Assembly: GCF_000381545.1 (NCBI RefSeq)
Contig: NZ_KB906675.1
Location: 248,001 to 312,000, forward strand
Reading direction: 5' to 3'
DNA length: 64,000 nucleotides
DNA from: Rhodonellum psychrophilum GCM71 = DSM 17998
GTDB lineage: Bacteria > Bacteroidota > Bacteroidia > Cytophagales > Cyclobacteriaceae
Shown: piece by piece, positions 33,242 through 41,458 of the stretch
Position numbering within the stretch: position 1 is the first letter of the stretch
Layout: each line of letters opens with the position of its first letter
Made by a program: the position numbers and the translations under genes
The notes under the pieces: model-generated
Database searches by the model: none
Told to the model about the DNA's origin: nothing
The model's input: the letters and a program-made list of their open reading frames with translations, nothing else

Positions 33242-33613
33242 ATGCTGTTGAAAAATTTATTGACAATATTTGGAGCATTGTTGTTCATTTACTCCAACCC
33301 AAGCACGGACCTGAAATATGATTTTGTCTCCTCCAACCAAAAGACGGAGGTTAAAAAAACTTGTTCATCAAACCCTCAAAAACAAAATTGCCCAAACAAA
33401 TGTCTTCAATACCCTGCAGATACATCCAAAAATAATAAATCGGATTTCACTTCCGAATGTCCTTCAACTAGTTTTTTCTTGGGGACAATTTGGAAAATTA
33501 ATTACGATACTCCTTTGACCTTGGAATCCCAAAGACCAAGGAGCCTGTCAAACCTCCACAATTCCCTGTATCAGGAACCGGATTCCAAACCTCCAAGATT
33601 TTTATTGATTTAA
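33242..33613 (+). CDS. Small Cys-containing secreted protein, unknown
   Basis: The 123-residue product has a signal-like start (MLLKNLLTIFGALLFIYSNP), then a polar Lys/Asn/Ser-rich region with cysteines at 41, 50, 54 and 73 (CSSNPQKQNCPNKC), and an end DSKPPRFLLI. Four cysteines in an exported protein could form disulfides or bind metal. The Cys pattern and the PP near the C-terminus recall the small Bacteroidota proteins found near metal-efflux genes, but the match is loose. It lies upstream of the DoxX-DsrE-SoxB-like genes with repeat copy E between. Function not assigned. Confidence 0.5.
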   Translation: MLLKNLLTIFGALLFIYSNPSTDLKYDFVSSNQKTEVKKTCSSNPQKQNCPNKCLQYPADTSKNNKSDFTSECPSTSFFLGTIWKINYDTPLTLESQRPRSLSNLHNSLYQEPDSKPPRFLLI

Positions 33614-33682
33614 TAATGATTGAGGAAAGCTTCCTTTTGATTGGTCCAACGAACCGAAAATCAGGATTGTCTTCCTTTTCTA

Positions 33683-33853
33683 TTCACCCGAAACATGCAA
33701 TAGTTTGACAGATAGGGTTGAAACTGTACAGAAATCAGAGTATTTGGAGATTGACGCATTTTACCAATAGGGTGAAGTCAAAAATTGAAAATAACGACTG
33801 ATTGTTGAGCAATTTCAGGCTGGAAAAAAGGTAACGCATGATAAGGGTTTAAT
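33683..33853 (+). repeat. Dispersed intergenic repeat, copy E
   Basis: About 171 bp. It shows TTCACCCGAAACATGCAATA, AGTTTGACAGATAGGGTTGA, AACTGTACAGAAATCAGAG, ATAGGGTGAAGTCAAAAATT, CGACTGATTGTTG, AATTTCAGGCTGG and GCATGATAAGGGTTTAAT. The internal stem is AGTTT / AAACT, a covarying version of GTTTC / GAAAC. It ends 21 bp before the doxX-like start codon, so it may affect that transcript. Confidence 0.75.
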
Positions 33854-33874
33854 TCTTTAAAGAATCATAAATTG

Positions 33875-34312
33875 ATGGAAAAGCTTTCTTATTTAATATT
33901 GCGTGGAATGAGTAGCCTGATATTTATCATGGCAGGACTCAACCATCTTATCCATGGCGAACAAGCCGCAAAAAAGTTGGAACAAGCTGAATTGGGCTAT
34001 TTGGCAACATGGATGGCTCCGGTAGAAACACTGATTCTATTATCAGGTATAGGTCTGATTTTGGGAGGGATATTGTTTTTGATTGGCTTCAAAACCAAAA
34101 TCTCCTCGCTTGTTCTTTTACTGATTTTGATCCCCATTACCCTTACCATCCAAGTTTCAGATGCGGGAACCAATGGACCTCTTTTCAAGAACATCGCCTT
34201 GATGGGTGTCTTGATTTTCTTCATCATGAACGGTGCTGTTTCTTATGGATTGGATCAGTTAATCCACAATAAAACTCAAATGAAAAATTCACTTAAAAGA
34301 AAAGATATATGA
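33875..34312 (+). CDS. DoxX family membrane protein
   Basis: The 145-residue protein has four predicted helices and the DoxX-like start LILRGMSSLIFIMAGLNHLI, then WMAPVETLILLSGIGLILGG. DoxX/DoxD proteins include a subunit of thiosulfate:quinone oxidoreductase, although many members have other or unknown roles. The ATG at 33875 is used, since a TTG directly before it (33872) adds one residue only. Its stop overlaps the start of the DsrE gene by 4 bp (ATGA), so the two are coupled, which favours a sulfur-linked role. Confidence 0.85.
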   Translation: MEKLSYLILRGMSSLIFIMAGLNHLIHGEQAAKKLEQAELGYLATWMAPVETLILLSGIGLILGGILFLIGFKTKISSLVLLLILIPITLTIQVSDAGTNGPLFKNIALMGVLIFFIMNGAVSYGLDQLIHNKTQMKNSLKRKDI

Positions 34313-34755
34313 AAAACATAAAAAGCACTGTCGGAATAATGGCTTTTGCTGCATTCTTCTTTTTCCACACCTTTGTCTCGATGGCTCAGACAATTGAGAC
34401 GCAGGATCCCGAACACACCAGTAAGAACTATGCTGTATTGATCAGTCAGCCCAACCATGTGGTGGCTGCCGTGGATACCGGAGAAACATTGTCTGCAGAA
34501 AGCAAATTCCAGAGAGGAGAATTTGTCATTATGGCCTGTGGGAAATCCGTTGAGGCTTTCGTAATGGGTAGCGAATTTTCGGAAGTGATCGCTAAGGGCG
34601 CAGAAGCAGGAATCAAATACCGCATTTGTGGCATGTCCCTAAAACAGTTTAAGGTTGCGCCGGAAAGCCTAATGGAAGGCCTTGAAGTGGTCCCAAATGG
34701 ACTTACTTACATCTTCGAATTAAAGCGCATTGGGTATACCACATTGGAATTATAA
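34309..34755 (+). CDS. Periplasmic DsrE-family protein
   Basis: The 148-residue protein has a signal peptide (FAAFFFFHTFVSMAQ) and a DsrE-like Rossmann fold with KNYAVLISQPNHVVAA, FVIMACGKSVEAF and IKYRICGMSLKQF. Cysteines at about 83 and 106 lie where DsrE/TusD-type proteins carry the persulfide cysteine. DsrE proteins pass sulfane sulfur or act in sulfur oxidation; export to the periplasm is unusual for the classical cytosolic DsrEFH. It is coupled to DoxX and lies 20 bp before the SoxB-like gene. Confidence 0.85.
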   Translation: MKNIKSTVGIMAFAAFFFFHTFVSMAQTIETQDPEHTSKNYAVLISQPNHVVAAVDTGETLSAESKFQRGEFVIMACGKSVEAFVMGSEFSEVIAKGAEAGIKYRICGMSLKQFKVAPESLMEGLEVVPNGLTYIFELKRIGYTTLEL

Positions 34756-34775
34756 TCAATCTAACTTCAAAAAAC

Positions 34776-36434
34776 ATGATGAAATCAAAGTTGAAATTTT
34801 CGCCTAAATATATTTTACTCCCTCTTATACTCCTATCGATTGGCTTTCTTGGCTCCTGCCAATCTGGGGAAAACCAATCAAACTCAGACCAAGAAGTGGA
34901 AAAAATCACGATTTTACAGACTGCAGATATTCATGGGCAGTTGTTGCCCCATCAGGAATTCTTCATTGAAAATGACGAATTCGTCTTTAAGGTAAGAGGC
35001 GGTATCGCCAATATCCAAACAATTTTCAAGCAAATCAAGGCGGAAAATCCAGAAGGAACCATCATTTTGGATGGAGGAGACATGATCCAGGGAAGTGCCA
35101 TCGCGGCACTCTCCAAAGGTGAAGCATTTGGACCGATTGTAGCCGCCATGGAATATGATTTCCTGATACCGGGGAATTGGGAAGTCGTCTATGGCAACAC
35201 GCAAATGCAGGCAGTCTTAAAAGCCTACAACAAGCCGCTCATCGCAGCCAACATGTATGAGGATGCGACGGGAGAGATGCTTTTCAAACCTTATATCATC
35301 AAGGAAGTGAAGGGTGTAAAACTTGGTTTCTTGTCTTACAACGATCCGGAAATTCCTATCCGACAAAACCCAAGCTTCAGCGAAGGGCTCACGTTTAAGA
35401 GCATTGAAGACAATCTTCAAGCCATGATCAAGGAAATGAAGGAAGAAAAAGGAGTGGATATCCTGTTTTTGGTCACCCATATCGGGATTTCAAAACAGGT
35501 CCATCTTGCGGATCAGGAGATTGTAAAGGGAGTTGATTTTATTTTGGGCAATGACACCCATGAGCGGATAAGAGTTCCTTTGAAAAGAAAGTATGCCCAA
35601 GTGGTAGAGCCAGGTGCATTTGCCTCTTTTGTGGGTCGACTTGATCTTGAAGTCAAAGACGGAAAAATTGTAGGTCAGTCCTATGAATTGATTGATGTGG
35701 ATCCGAAAGTATATCCGGCAGATCCAGACTTGGATAAAATTGTTCAAGAACAACTAGCGCCCTATAATGCCACTATCAATAGGGTAATCGGACATACCAA
35801 CACCGCATTATTCAGATATTTGGTAGTGGAAAATGCAATGGATAACATGATCACTGACGCCGTCAGATGGAAAACTGGAGCAGATATCGCCATTTCGAAT
35901 GGGTTTAGGTTTAGCACCCCAATTGTCCCGGACGAAACCGGAAAAGCGGCAATCACTTATGGAGATGTCTGGAATATGATACCGGTAAACGAAAAAGCAA
36001 AAACAGGCGTCGCTTCCGGACAACAAATCAAAGATTGGATGGAAAAAGAGTTGAACAATGTGTTTGCAGAAAATCCTCTAGAAAGATTCGGTGGCTGGCT
36101 GGTGAGATTTTCCGGAATGGAACTTACCTTCAATGCAAACGCACCCAAAGGAAACAGGGTGGTATCCATTTCCGTGGGTGGCAAGCCGCTTGACTTGAAG
36201 AAAGAGTATACATTAGCGGCTTGTCTGAGAACAGGGGAACCCATGGATGTAATCTGCCGCATGCCAAATGTAAAAAACCCCAAAGTCTTGGACTTTACGG
36301 TCCATGATATTATCGAGCAATATCTTAAGAAAAAAGGACCCGTATCCCCGAAAATTGACGGGAGGGCCAAAGCTTTGGACCTTCCGTCACCTGTATTGTC
36401 CCAATTGCCAAATGTGGACTACACCTTTAAATAA
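34776..36434 (+). CDS. SoxB/5'-nucleotidase-family lipoprotein
   Basis: The 552-residue protein has a lipobox (LGSC, Cys 28), a calcineurin-like phosphoesterase domain (about 43-300) and a 5'-nucleotidase C-terminal domain (about 330-520). Metal-site motifs are D51-x-H53 (TADIHGQL), GGD102, THIG and GNDTHE. The usual GNHE motif reads GNWE (133-136), and the following VVYG resembles the W-E-x2-YG seen in SoxB thiosulfohydrolases as I recall them. With DoxX and DsrE upstream, hydrolysis of a sulfur-bound sulfate is a plausible role; classical nucleotidase activity is less likely. It is the last gene of the run, with a strong terminator after it. Confidence 0.82.
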   Translation: MMKSKLKFSPKYILLPLILLSIGFLGSCQSGENQSNSDQEVEKITILQTADIHGQLLPHQEFFIENDEFVFKVRGGIANIQTIFKQIKAENPEGTIILDGGDMIQGSAIAALSKGEAFGPIVAAMEYDFLIPGNWEVVYGNTQMQAVLKAYNKPLIAANMYEDATGEMLFKPYIIKEVKGVKLGFLSYNDPEIPIRQNPSFSEGLTFKSIEDNLQAMIKEMKEEKGVDILFLVTHIGISKQVHLADQEIVKGVDFILGNDTHERIRVPLKRKYAQVVEPGAFASFVGRLDLEVKDGKIVGQSYELIDVDPKVYPADPDLDKIVQEQLAPYNATINRVIGHTNTALFRYLVVENAMDNMITDAVRWKTGADIAISNGFRFSTPIVPDETGKAAITYGDVWNMIPVNEKAKTGVASGQQIKDWMEKELNNVFAENPLERFGGWLVRFSGMELTFNANAPKGNRVVSISVGGKPLDLKKEYTLAACLRTGEPMDVICRMPNVKNPKVLDFTVHDIIEQYLKKKGPVSPKIDGRAKALDLPSPVLSQLPNVDYTFK

Positions 36435-36455
36435 GCTTTAATCTCTTTCACTTAC

Positions 36456-36499
36456 AAACTCCGGATCGCCCCTAGTGGACCATCCGGAGTTTTTTTTTA
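36456..36499 (+). terminator. Terminator after the SoxB-like gene
   Basis: AAACTCCGGAT pairs with ATCCGGAGTTT around a 15-nt loop, followed by a long T-run. It closes the DoxX-DsrE-SoxB-like unit. Confidence 0.85.
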
Positions 36500-36705
36500 T
36501 AAGGAATGCATCCCCCAAAACCGCGATTCAAAATTCACAGATGGAATAAAGCAATGCCTTGATCTTTTCAAATAACAATCAGGCCATCTAAAATCCATGC
36601 AAAATCATTAAGTTTACACTTTGCCAAAAAATGAAAATTGTTCAATTTCGGCAGCGCAAACAAATTATTGGTGATCTCACTTCAAATGAAAAAAGATAGG
36701 AAGGC

Positions 36706-37470
36706 ATGATTTTGATCCGAAGAATTTATACTCTTTATGTTTTTTTGGTTTTTTGCATTGGTTTTCTTCTAGTCTTTCCACTTTTACTCATTTTCATTTG
36801 GGTCCCCGGACTCAAGAAATTTGGACGCAAAATCAACAGGATATGGGCCAAAACATTCTTTGTTCTAATTTTTATGCGTGTTGAACTGGAAGGAAAAAAG
36901 AATATCGAAAAGGATAAAAACTATGTGTTTGTGGCCAATCATTTTTCTTACCTGGACATAGCCATGATGGGGCTGGTTCCAGGAGATGTGGTTTTTATCG
37001 GCAAAAGTTCCATTCGGAAAATCCCGCTTTTCGGCTATTATTTCAGGAAATTGCACATCGCAGTCAATAGAACCAGCCCCAGAAGTCGAGGGGAAGTTTT
37101 GGTACGGGCTAAAAAATCCATCGATCAAGGGAGCAGCTTGGTGATTTTTCCGGAAGGTGGAATCACCACCACCAATCCTCCCCAAATGAACAGATTCAAA
37201 GATGGAGCATTTTCATTGGCCATCGACAAACAAATCCCCATCATTCCAGTAACTTTATCGTTTAATCATTTAATTTTGCCAGACGATGGCAGATTTCTTT
37301 TCAATTTACGAACCGCGAAAATGGTTTTTCACAAACCAATTTTGACCGAAGGGAAAACATCAAAAGATGTAGCGTCATTGAGAGAAACCTGTTTCGAAAT
37401 TATTCAACAACAATTATGGGAAGACAACACCGTTTTGTCCCCCGATAACCAAAGTCTAAATACCCTATGA
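36706..37470 (+). CDS. plsC: 1-acyl-glycerol-3-phosphate acyltransferase
   Basis: The 254-residue protein has an N-terminal membrane helix, the catalytic NHFSYLD (NHx4D), VNRTSPRSRGE and FPEGGITTTN motifs of PlsC-type acyltransferases. The family adds the second acyl chain to lysophosphatidate at the inner membrane. Its stop overlaps the gatC start by 4 bp (ATGA), so it is coupled to an otherwise unrelated translation gene, and then to the large membrane protein gene. Confidence 0.92.
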   Translation: MILIRRIYTLYVFLVFCIGFLLVFPLLLIFIWVPGLKKFGRKINRIWAKTFFVLIFMRVELEGKKNIEKDKNYVFVANHFSYLDIAMMGLVPGDVVFIGKSSIRKIPLFGYYFRKLHIAVNRTSPRSRGEVLVRAKKSIDQGSSLVIFPEGGITTTNPPQMNRFKDGAFSLAIDKQIPIIPVTLSFNHLILPDDGRFLFNLRTAKMVFHKPILTEGKTSKDVASLRETCFEIIQQQLWEDNTVLSPDNQSLNTL

Positions 37471-37754
37471 AAATAGATGTCAATACCTTGAAAAAAATTG
37501 CGCACTTGGCCCGATTGGAATTTGATGAGGCAGGAGCAGAAAAAATGACTCAGGACATGTCCCAAATCCTGGATTGGGTAGAGCAATTGAATGAAGTCGA
37601 TACTCAAGGCGTAGAACCGATTACCACCATGTCCTCAGAGGTAAATGTCCTTAGAGAAGATGCTGTGGCCAATCACCTTACACATGAGCAAGGGCTGAAA
37701 AATGCGCCGCAGCGGGATTCCGATTATTTCCGAGTACCTAAGGTGATGGAATAA
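37467..37754 (+). CDS. gatC: Asp-tRNA(Asn)/Glu-tRNA(Gln) amidotransferase subunit C
   Basis: The 95-residue protein starts MKIDVNTLKKIAHLARLEF and ends FRVPKVME, with ILDWVEQLNEVDTQGVEPIT between, which is the GatC pattern. GatC stabilises GatA in the GatCAB complex that amidates mischarged tRNAs. gatA and gatB are not adjacent; gatC is commonly separated from them in Bacteroidota. It overlaps plsC by 4 bp and its stop shares one base with the next start. Confidence 0.95.
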   Translation: MKIDVNTLKKIAHLARLEFDEAGAEKMTQDMSQILDWVEQLNEVDTQGVEPITTMSSEVNVLREDAVANHLTHEQGLKNAPQRDSDYFRVPKVME

Positions 37755-40573
37755 TGGATTGGCTATCCCTGAAAAAAACCAATGAATTCCTTTTGAAAAG
37801 TCTCCCAATACTCCTGACGGCATTGGGAGGCTTTTTCTTATTGTTTACTTTTTTCTTTTGGGACCAGGCTGTGATGCCAATCGAACCTGGACTTTTCGTG
37901 GAATCCATAACCATCCCTCTGGATTTCATCAATTTGGGAGGAGAAATACTCCCAATAGAAATCGATAATGCCCTGGTATTTCAAAACTTTGAATCCCTCC
38001 CTCCCATATTTTTCCCATGGGTGACTTTGGGTTTTGGATTGGTATTTTGGTTCTTGTTCATGCTGGGTCTAACTTTGGTCAGTACCTTGAGGAAAATGTA
38101 CTTCATCGGAGGTACCGCATCCATCATGTTTTTACTGGCTTTCAGTGGCGTCAATGGGTTGAATATTGGTGGAATCGCCAGTAATTATGCCTTGATTGCT
38201 TTGCTGCTGGGAACGATAGTTCCAATCGTATTGATTCAATTTTTCTTTTCACACTGGCAGATACTTTTTAAATTCCTGCTGATCGCCACTTTGTCAAGCG
38301 GCACGATGTTCCTCCTTATTCAAGCAAGTGAAGTTTCAAAACCTTTGACCTTGATTTCAGAGAGCCTCACTTTGCCAGCGACAGTAATCGCTGTTTTGTT
38401 TATGCTTCACATCGGGCATGCCTTTATTTCTGGTGTCTATATTTTTCTTGCCCGGTTGAACAAGGGCGTAGGACTGAAGATTTCCTGGCACATCACTGTT
38501 ATTTTTATCCTGTATTTTCTGCTTTTGATTTTCACCCTTTTGAAAATTTCAGGTGAAATCAACCTGCCTTTCCCGACAATTCCGCCCATGTTCCTTATGC
38601 TTATTTGTGGCATCATGGGCTATTTTGTTTTGCGGTTGAAAATTGATCAGGTCCCGCAACCCTTTGAAAATCCCTTGATCGGAATATCTTTTTATTGGTT
38701 GGGTTTTGCTATTACTGTTTGGACTTGGTGGAAAGCTGATTTCACGGAAAACCAACCTTTATCCGAATTCTTCAACAATGTTTTTTTGTATGGTCAAATC
38801 GCTTTGAGCTTACTCTTTTTCGCTTATTTATTCACCAATTTTTCGAACCTGATGAACAAAGGAGGGGCCTTGGAAAAGGTGCTTTTCAAGCCACAGTTTT
38901 TCGCCTATTTCCACATGAGAATCGGTGCCGCAATGACCCTGGTCATCCTAACCATCTACGGAGAGGGAGTGATTGGGGTACAGTTGAGCACTGCCTCTAC
39001 CAACTTGTCTGCCGATTATTATTACCAAACCGACAGACCTTTGGAAGCGAGTATTCTCTATGAAAACTCATGGCTCCAATACCGAAAAAACGACAAAGCG
39101 AAAAATGCGGCTACACATCTTCGCTACCGGCTCAACCAGCCTACAGCGGCGATGGAACACTTGATTGAAAGCTTTGACAATGCTCCGAATGTTCCTAACA
39201 TTCTCCTTTTGAGTTCCAAATTGCATGAGGTGGAGAAGGTTTTCGAGGCACAGTTTTATCTTGAAAAAGGATTGGAATATTTTCCGGGAAACCCTCATTT
39301 AAGCAATAATCTTTCCTTGTTGTATTCCAAGTTGAATAGACCAAAAGAAGCCCTTGAAACCATAAATTTGGTCTCTTCCAAAAACCCCGTTTCCCTGGCA
39401 AACGAGATTGGCTTGAAAACAAAGCATGGCTTTTTGGAAAACATTCCCATGGAAGGGAAGTCTGATCTTATCCTTCAGATCAATAGATTGGCCACTGCCA
39501 ACAGATTGGGAAATATTGATCCTTTCGAAATGGACATGAGGGATCTACCCTCCGAATTCGCGATCCGTTCTTCGTTACTGCGCAATCTATGGAGCAACCA
39601 TGTGGTCGATAATTTGGACCTAGATCTTGCCCTTTTGGATTCTATGATCGGACTTGAACAACGGAGTATCGACGAATTGCATTATCGAGAAACAAGGGTG
39701 GTCCGGACCTACCAGGATCAATACATCAATGAAACCCTCAAGTACTTAAATGGAATCGCCCATGCATACCCGAGTTCTGGGGGATATTTCCATTCTCTAG
39801 CAGCTGGAATTCTTATAGGTCAATTGGATTTTGAAAAAGCGGGGATCGATCTTTTGGTTGGTCGAGAAATGGGCTTTCTTAAATTCAAGCCTTCTCATCT
39901 TTCTATTCTTTATTTTGGAGGAAAACCAGATGAAGCAAAAGCCATTCATCAAAGTTTGCGAATTGATTTCCCTGAATGGATGGCCTGGGACGATCAGGGC
40001 AATCTTCGGGAAAATGATATGACCCGATTTTATACCGGCATCTCAAATCTCCACAGACAGATGCCTGAAAAATTCATGGCATACCTTACCTCCATTACGG
40101 ACAAAGCCTTGAAGGCGGATTTGGCCTTTTTCATTTTGATTCACAAGGCACATTGGCTGTCGGAAACCGAATTGGATCTGATCAAAAAACAAATTTCGAC
40201 GGCGCCTTCAGCAAAATGGACGGAGGCGGAACTGGATGAACTGGCTCAGGTATGGACAGGAAAAACAGATGCTTCAGCGGCGACAGGAAGCGAAAAAGTG
40301 AATAAATGGGTTAAACCCAACCTTTCTCCCACAAGAAATGCCTATTTTACACCCTTGGTATTGAAGGCTGTAGAAAAGGAGAAAGACGATTTAAAAAAAT
40401 ATGAATTGCTTCAGGAAGCGAGTCAATTCAATAAGGATCCTTTGCTGTGGATTAATTTTGTAAAACAAAGCAGAAAAATCGGTCTGGAGAGTTATGGTAC
40501 CAACGCATTGGTGGAGATGCAGGGATGGCTGGATACCAATGAAATAGAAAAGTTACAGATGAAAAACTTGTAA
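37754..40573 (+). CDS. 939-aa membrane protein with a TPR-rich C-terminal half
   Basis: The N-terminal 430 residues hold about ten hydrophobic helices (for example LPILLTALGGFFLLFTFFFW and WVTLGFGLVFWFLFMLGLTL). The C-terminal 500 residues are helical with TPR-like repeats: AFIESFDNAP-type pairs, YLEKGLEYFPGNPHLSNNL, YSKLNRPKEALETI. The last 60 residues are again helical. I do not recognise a catalytic motif, and the whole looks like a large Bacteroidota-specific scaffold. It shares its start base with the gatC stop and is followed after 79 bp by an ABC ATPase gene. Function not assigned. Confidence 0.8.
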   Translation: MDWLSLKKTNEFLLKSLPILLTALGGFFLLFTFFFWDQAVMPIEPGLFVESITIPLDFINLGGEILPIEIDNALVFQNFESLPPIFFPWVTLGFGLVFWFLFMLGLTLVSTLRKMYFIGGTASIMFLLAFSGVNGLNIGGIASNYALIALLLGTIVPIVLIQFFFSHWQILFKFLLIATLSSGTMFLLIQASEVSKPLTLISESLTLPATVIAVLFMLHIGHAFISGVYIFLARLNKGVGLKISWHITVIFILYFLLLIFTLLKISGEINLPFPTIPPMFLMLICGIMGYFVLRLKIDQVPQPFENPLIGISFYWLGFAITVWTWWKADFTENQPLSEFFNNVFLYGQIALSLLFFAYLFTNFSNLMNKGGALEKVLFKPQFFAYFHMRIGAAMTLVILTIYGEGVIGVQLSTASTNLSADYYYQTDRPLEASILYENSWLQYRKNDKAKNAATHLRYRLNQPTAAMEHLIESFDNAPNVPNILLLSSKLHEVEKVFEAQFYLEKGLEYFPGNPHLSNNLSLLYSKLNRPKEALETINLVSSKNPVSLANEIGLKTKHGFLENIPMEGKSDLILQINRLATANRLGNIDPFEMDMRDLPSEFAIRSSLLRNLWSNHVVDNLDLDLALLDSMIGLEQRSIDELHYRETRVVRTYQDQYINETLKYLNGIAHAYPSSGGYFHSLAAGILIGQLDFEKAGIDLLVGREMGFLKFKPSHLSILYFGGKPDEAKAIHQSLRIDFPEWMAWDDQGNLRENDMTRFYTGISNLHRQMPEKFMAYLTSITDKALKADLAFFILIHKAHWLSETELDLIKKQISTAPSAKWTEAELDELAQVWTGKTDASAATGSEKVNKWVKPNLSPTRNAYFTPLVLKAVEKEKDDLKKYELLQEASQFNKDPLLWINFVKQSRKIGLESYGTNALVEMQGWLDTNEIEKLQMKNL

Positions 40574-40652
40574 CCTCAATTACCGTTATTTGAGAAAGAA
40601 ACTTTTTCTTTTTCACTTTTCCCATTAGATTCAAAGCTTAAACAAGTCACTG

Positions 40653-41375
40653 ATGAAAAAAATAATAGAAACCACGCAAATCCAGAAAACTTACCGGATG
40701 GGTATGGAGGAAATACAAGCCTTAAAATCAGTTTCCATTACAATCAACAAAGGTGAATATGTTGCTTTTATGGGGCCATCAGGATCCGGAAAATCAACCT
40801 TGATGAACATCATTGGTTGTCTGGACACGCCAACTTCAGGTTCTTATATTTTGGCAGACAAGGACGTAAGTGATATGTCTGAGAATGAGTTGGCCGAAAT
40901 CCGAAATAAGGAAATCGGGTTCGTATTTCAGACATTTAACCTTTTACCAAGGGCAACCTGCCTTGAAAATGTGGCGCTTCCCTTGATCTATGCAGGCTTG
41001 AACAAAGCAGACCGCTCCGAAAAAGCCTTCAAAGCCCTCCAAAGTGTGGGTTTGGACGACCGCGTCAATCACCGTCCAAACGAACTCTCTGGAGGTCAAA
41101 GACAAAGAGTGGCGATCGCAAGGGCTTTGGTGAATGATCCCAGCATTATCCTGGCAGATGAGCCCACTGGAAATCTTGACTCCAAAACCTCTTACGGCAT
41201 CATGGAGCTGTTTGACGAGCTTCACCAGAAAGGAAATACCATCATCATGGTGACCCACGAAGATGACATTGCACATTATGCACACAGGATTGTAAGATTA
41301 AGAGATGGTTTGGTTGAATCCGATTATATCAACCCAAATCCGATCAGAGGTCATCAGCCCATCGTTGCCGAATAA
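40653..41375 (+). CDS. ABC transporter ATP-binding protein, LolD/MacB type
   Basis: The 240-residue ATPase has Walker [10 protein letters not shown], the Q-loop [12 protein letters not shown], the signature [15 protein letters not shown], Walker [13 protein letters not shown] and the H-loop [26 protein letters not shown] is the usual MacB/LolD family pattern. Partner permeases (FtsX/MacB-like) are not adjacent, so it must pair with a permease elsewhere. Targets of the family are lipoprotein release, drug or peptide export. The 79-bp gap to the preceding gene leaves room for a promoter. Confidence 0.93.
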   Translation: MKKIIETTQIQKTYRMGMEEIQALKSVSITINKGEYVAFMGPSGSGKSTLMNIIGCLDTPTSGSYILADKDVSDMSENELAEIRNKEIGFVFQTFNLLPRATCLENVALPLIYAGLNKADRSEKAFKALQSVGLDDRVNHRPNELSGGQRQRVAIARALVNDPSIILADEPTGNLDSKTSYGIMELFDELHQKGNTIIMVTHEDDIAHYAHRIVRLRDGLVESDYINPNPIRGHQPIVAE

Positions 41376-41380
41376 AAACA

Positions 41381-41412
41381 TTTAAGTTATTGCAAATAGA
41401 TTGCTAATTTTG
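41381..41412 (+). promoter_or_regulatory. Candidate promoter of the cobalamin adenosyltransferase gene
   Basis: TTTA at 41381-41384 and TAATTTTG at 41405-41412 with 20 nt between fit TTTG-N20-TAnnTTTG except for one base in the -33 box. The ATG follows 46 nt later. Confidence 0.45.
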
Positions 41413-41458
41413 CAATCCCCTGCAATAGGCAATTAACAATCTCTAATTACGGATTTGA

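Noticed and set aside
34776-36434. Call as plain UshA-type 5'-nucleotidase
   Set aside because: The GNWE motif, lipoprotein signal and DoxX/DsrE neighbours point away from a classical nucleotidase; the family fold alone is not decisive.
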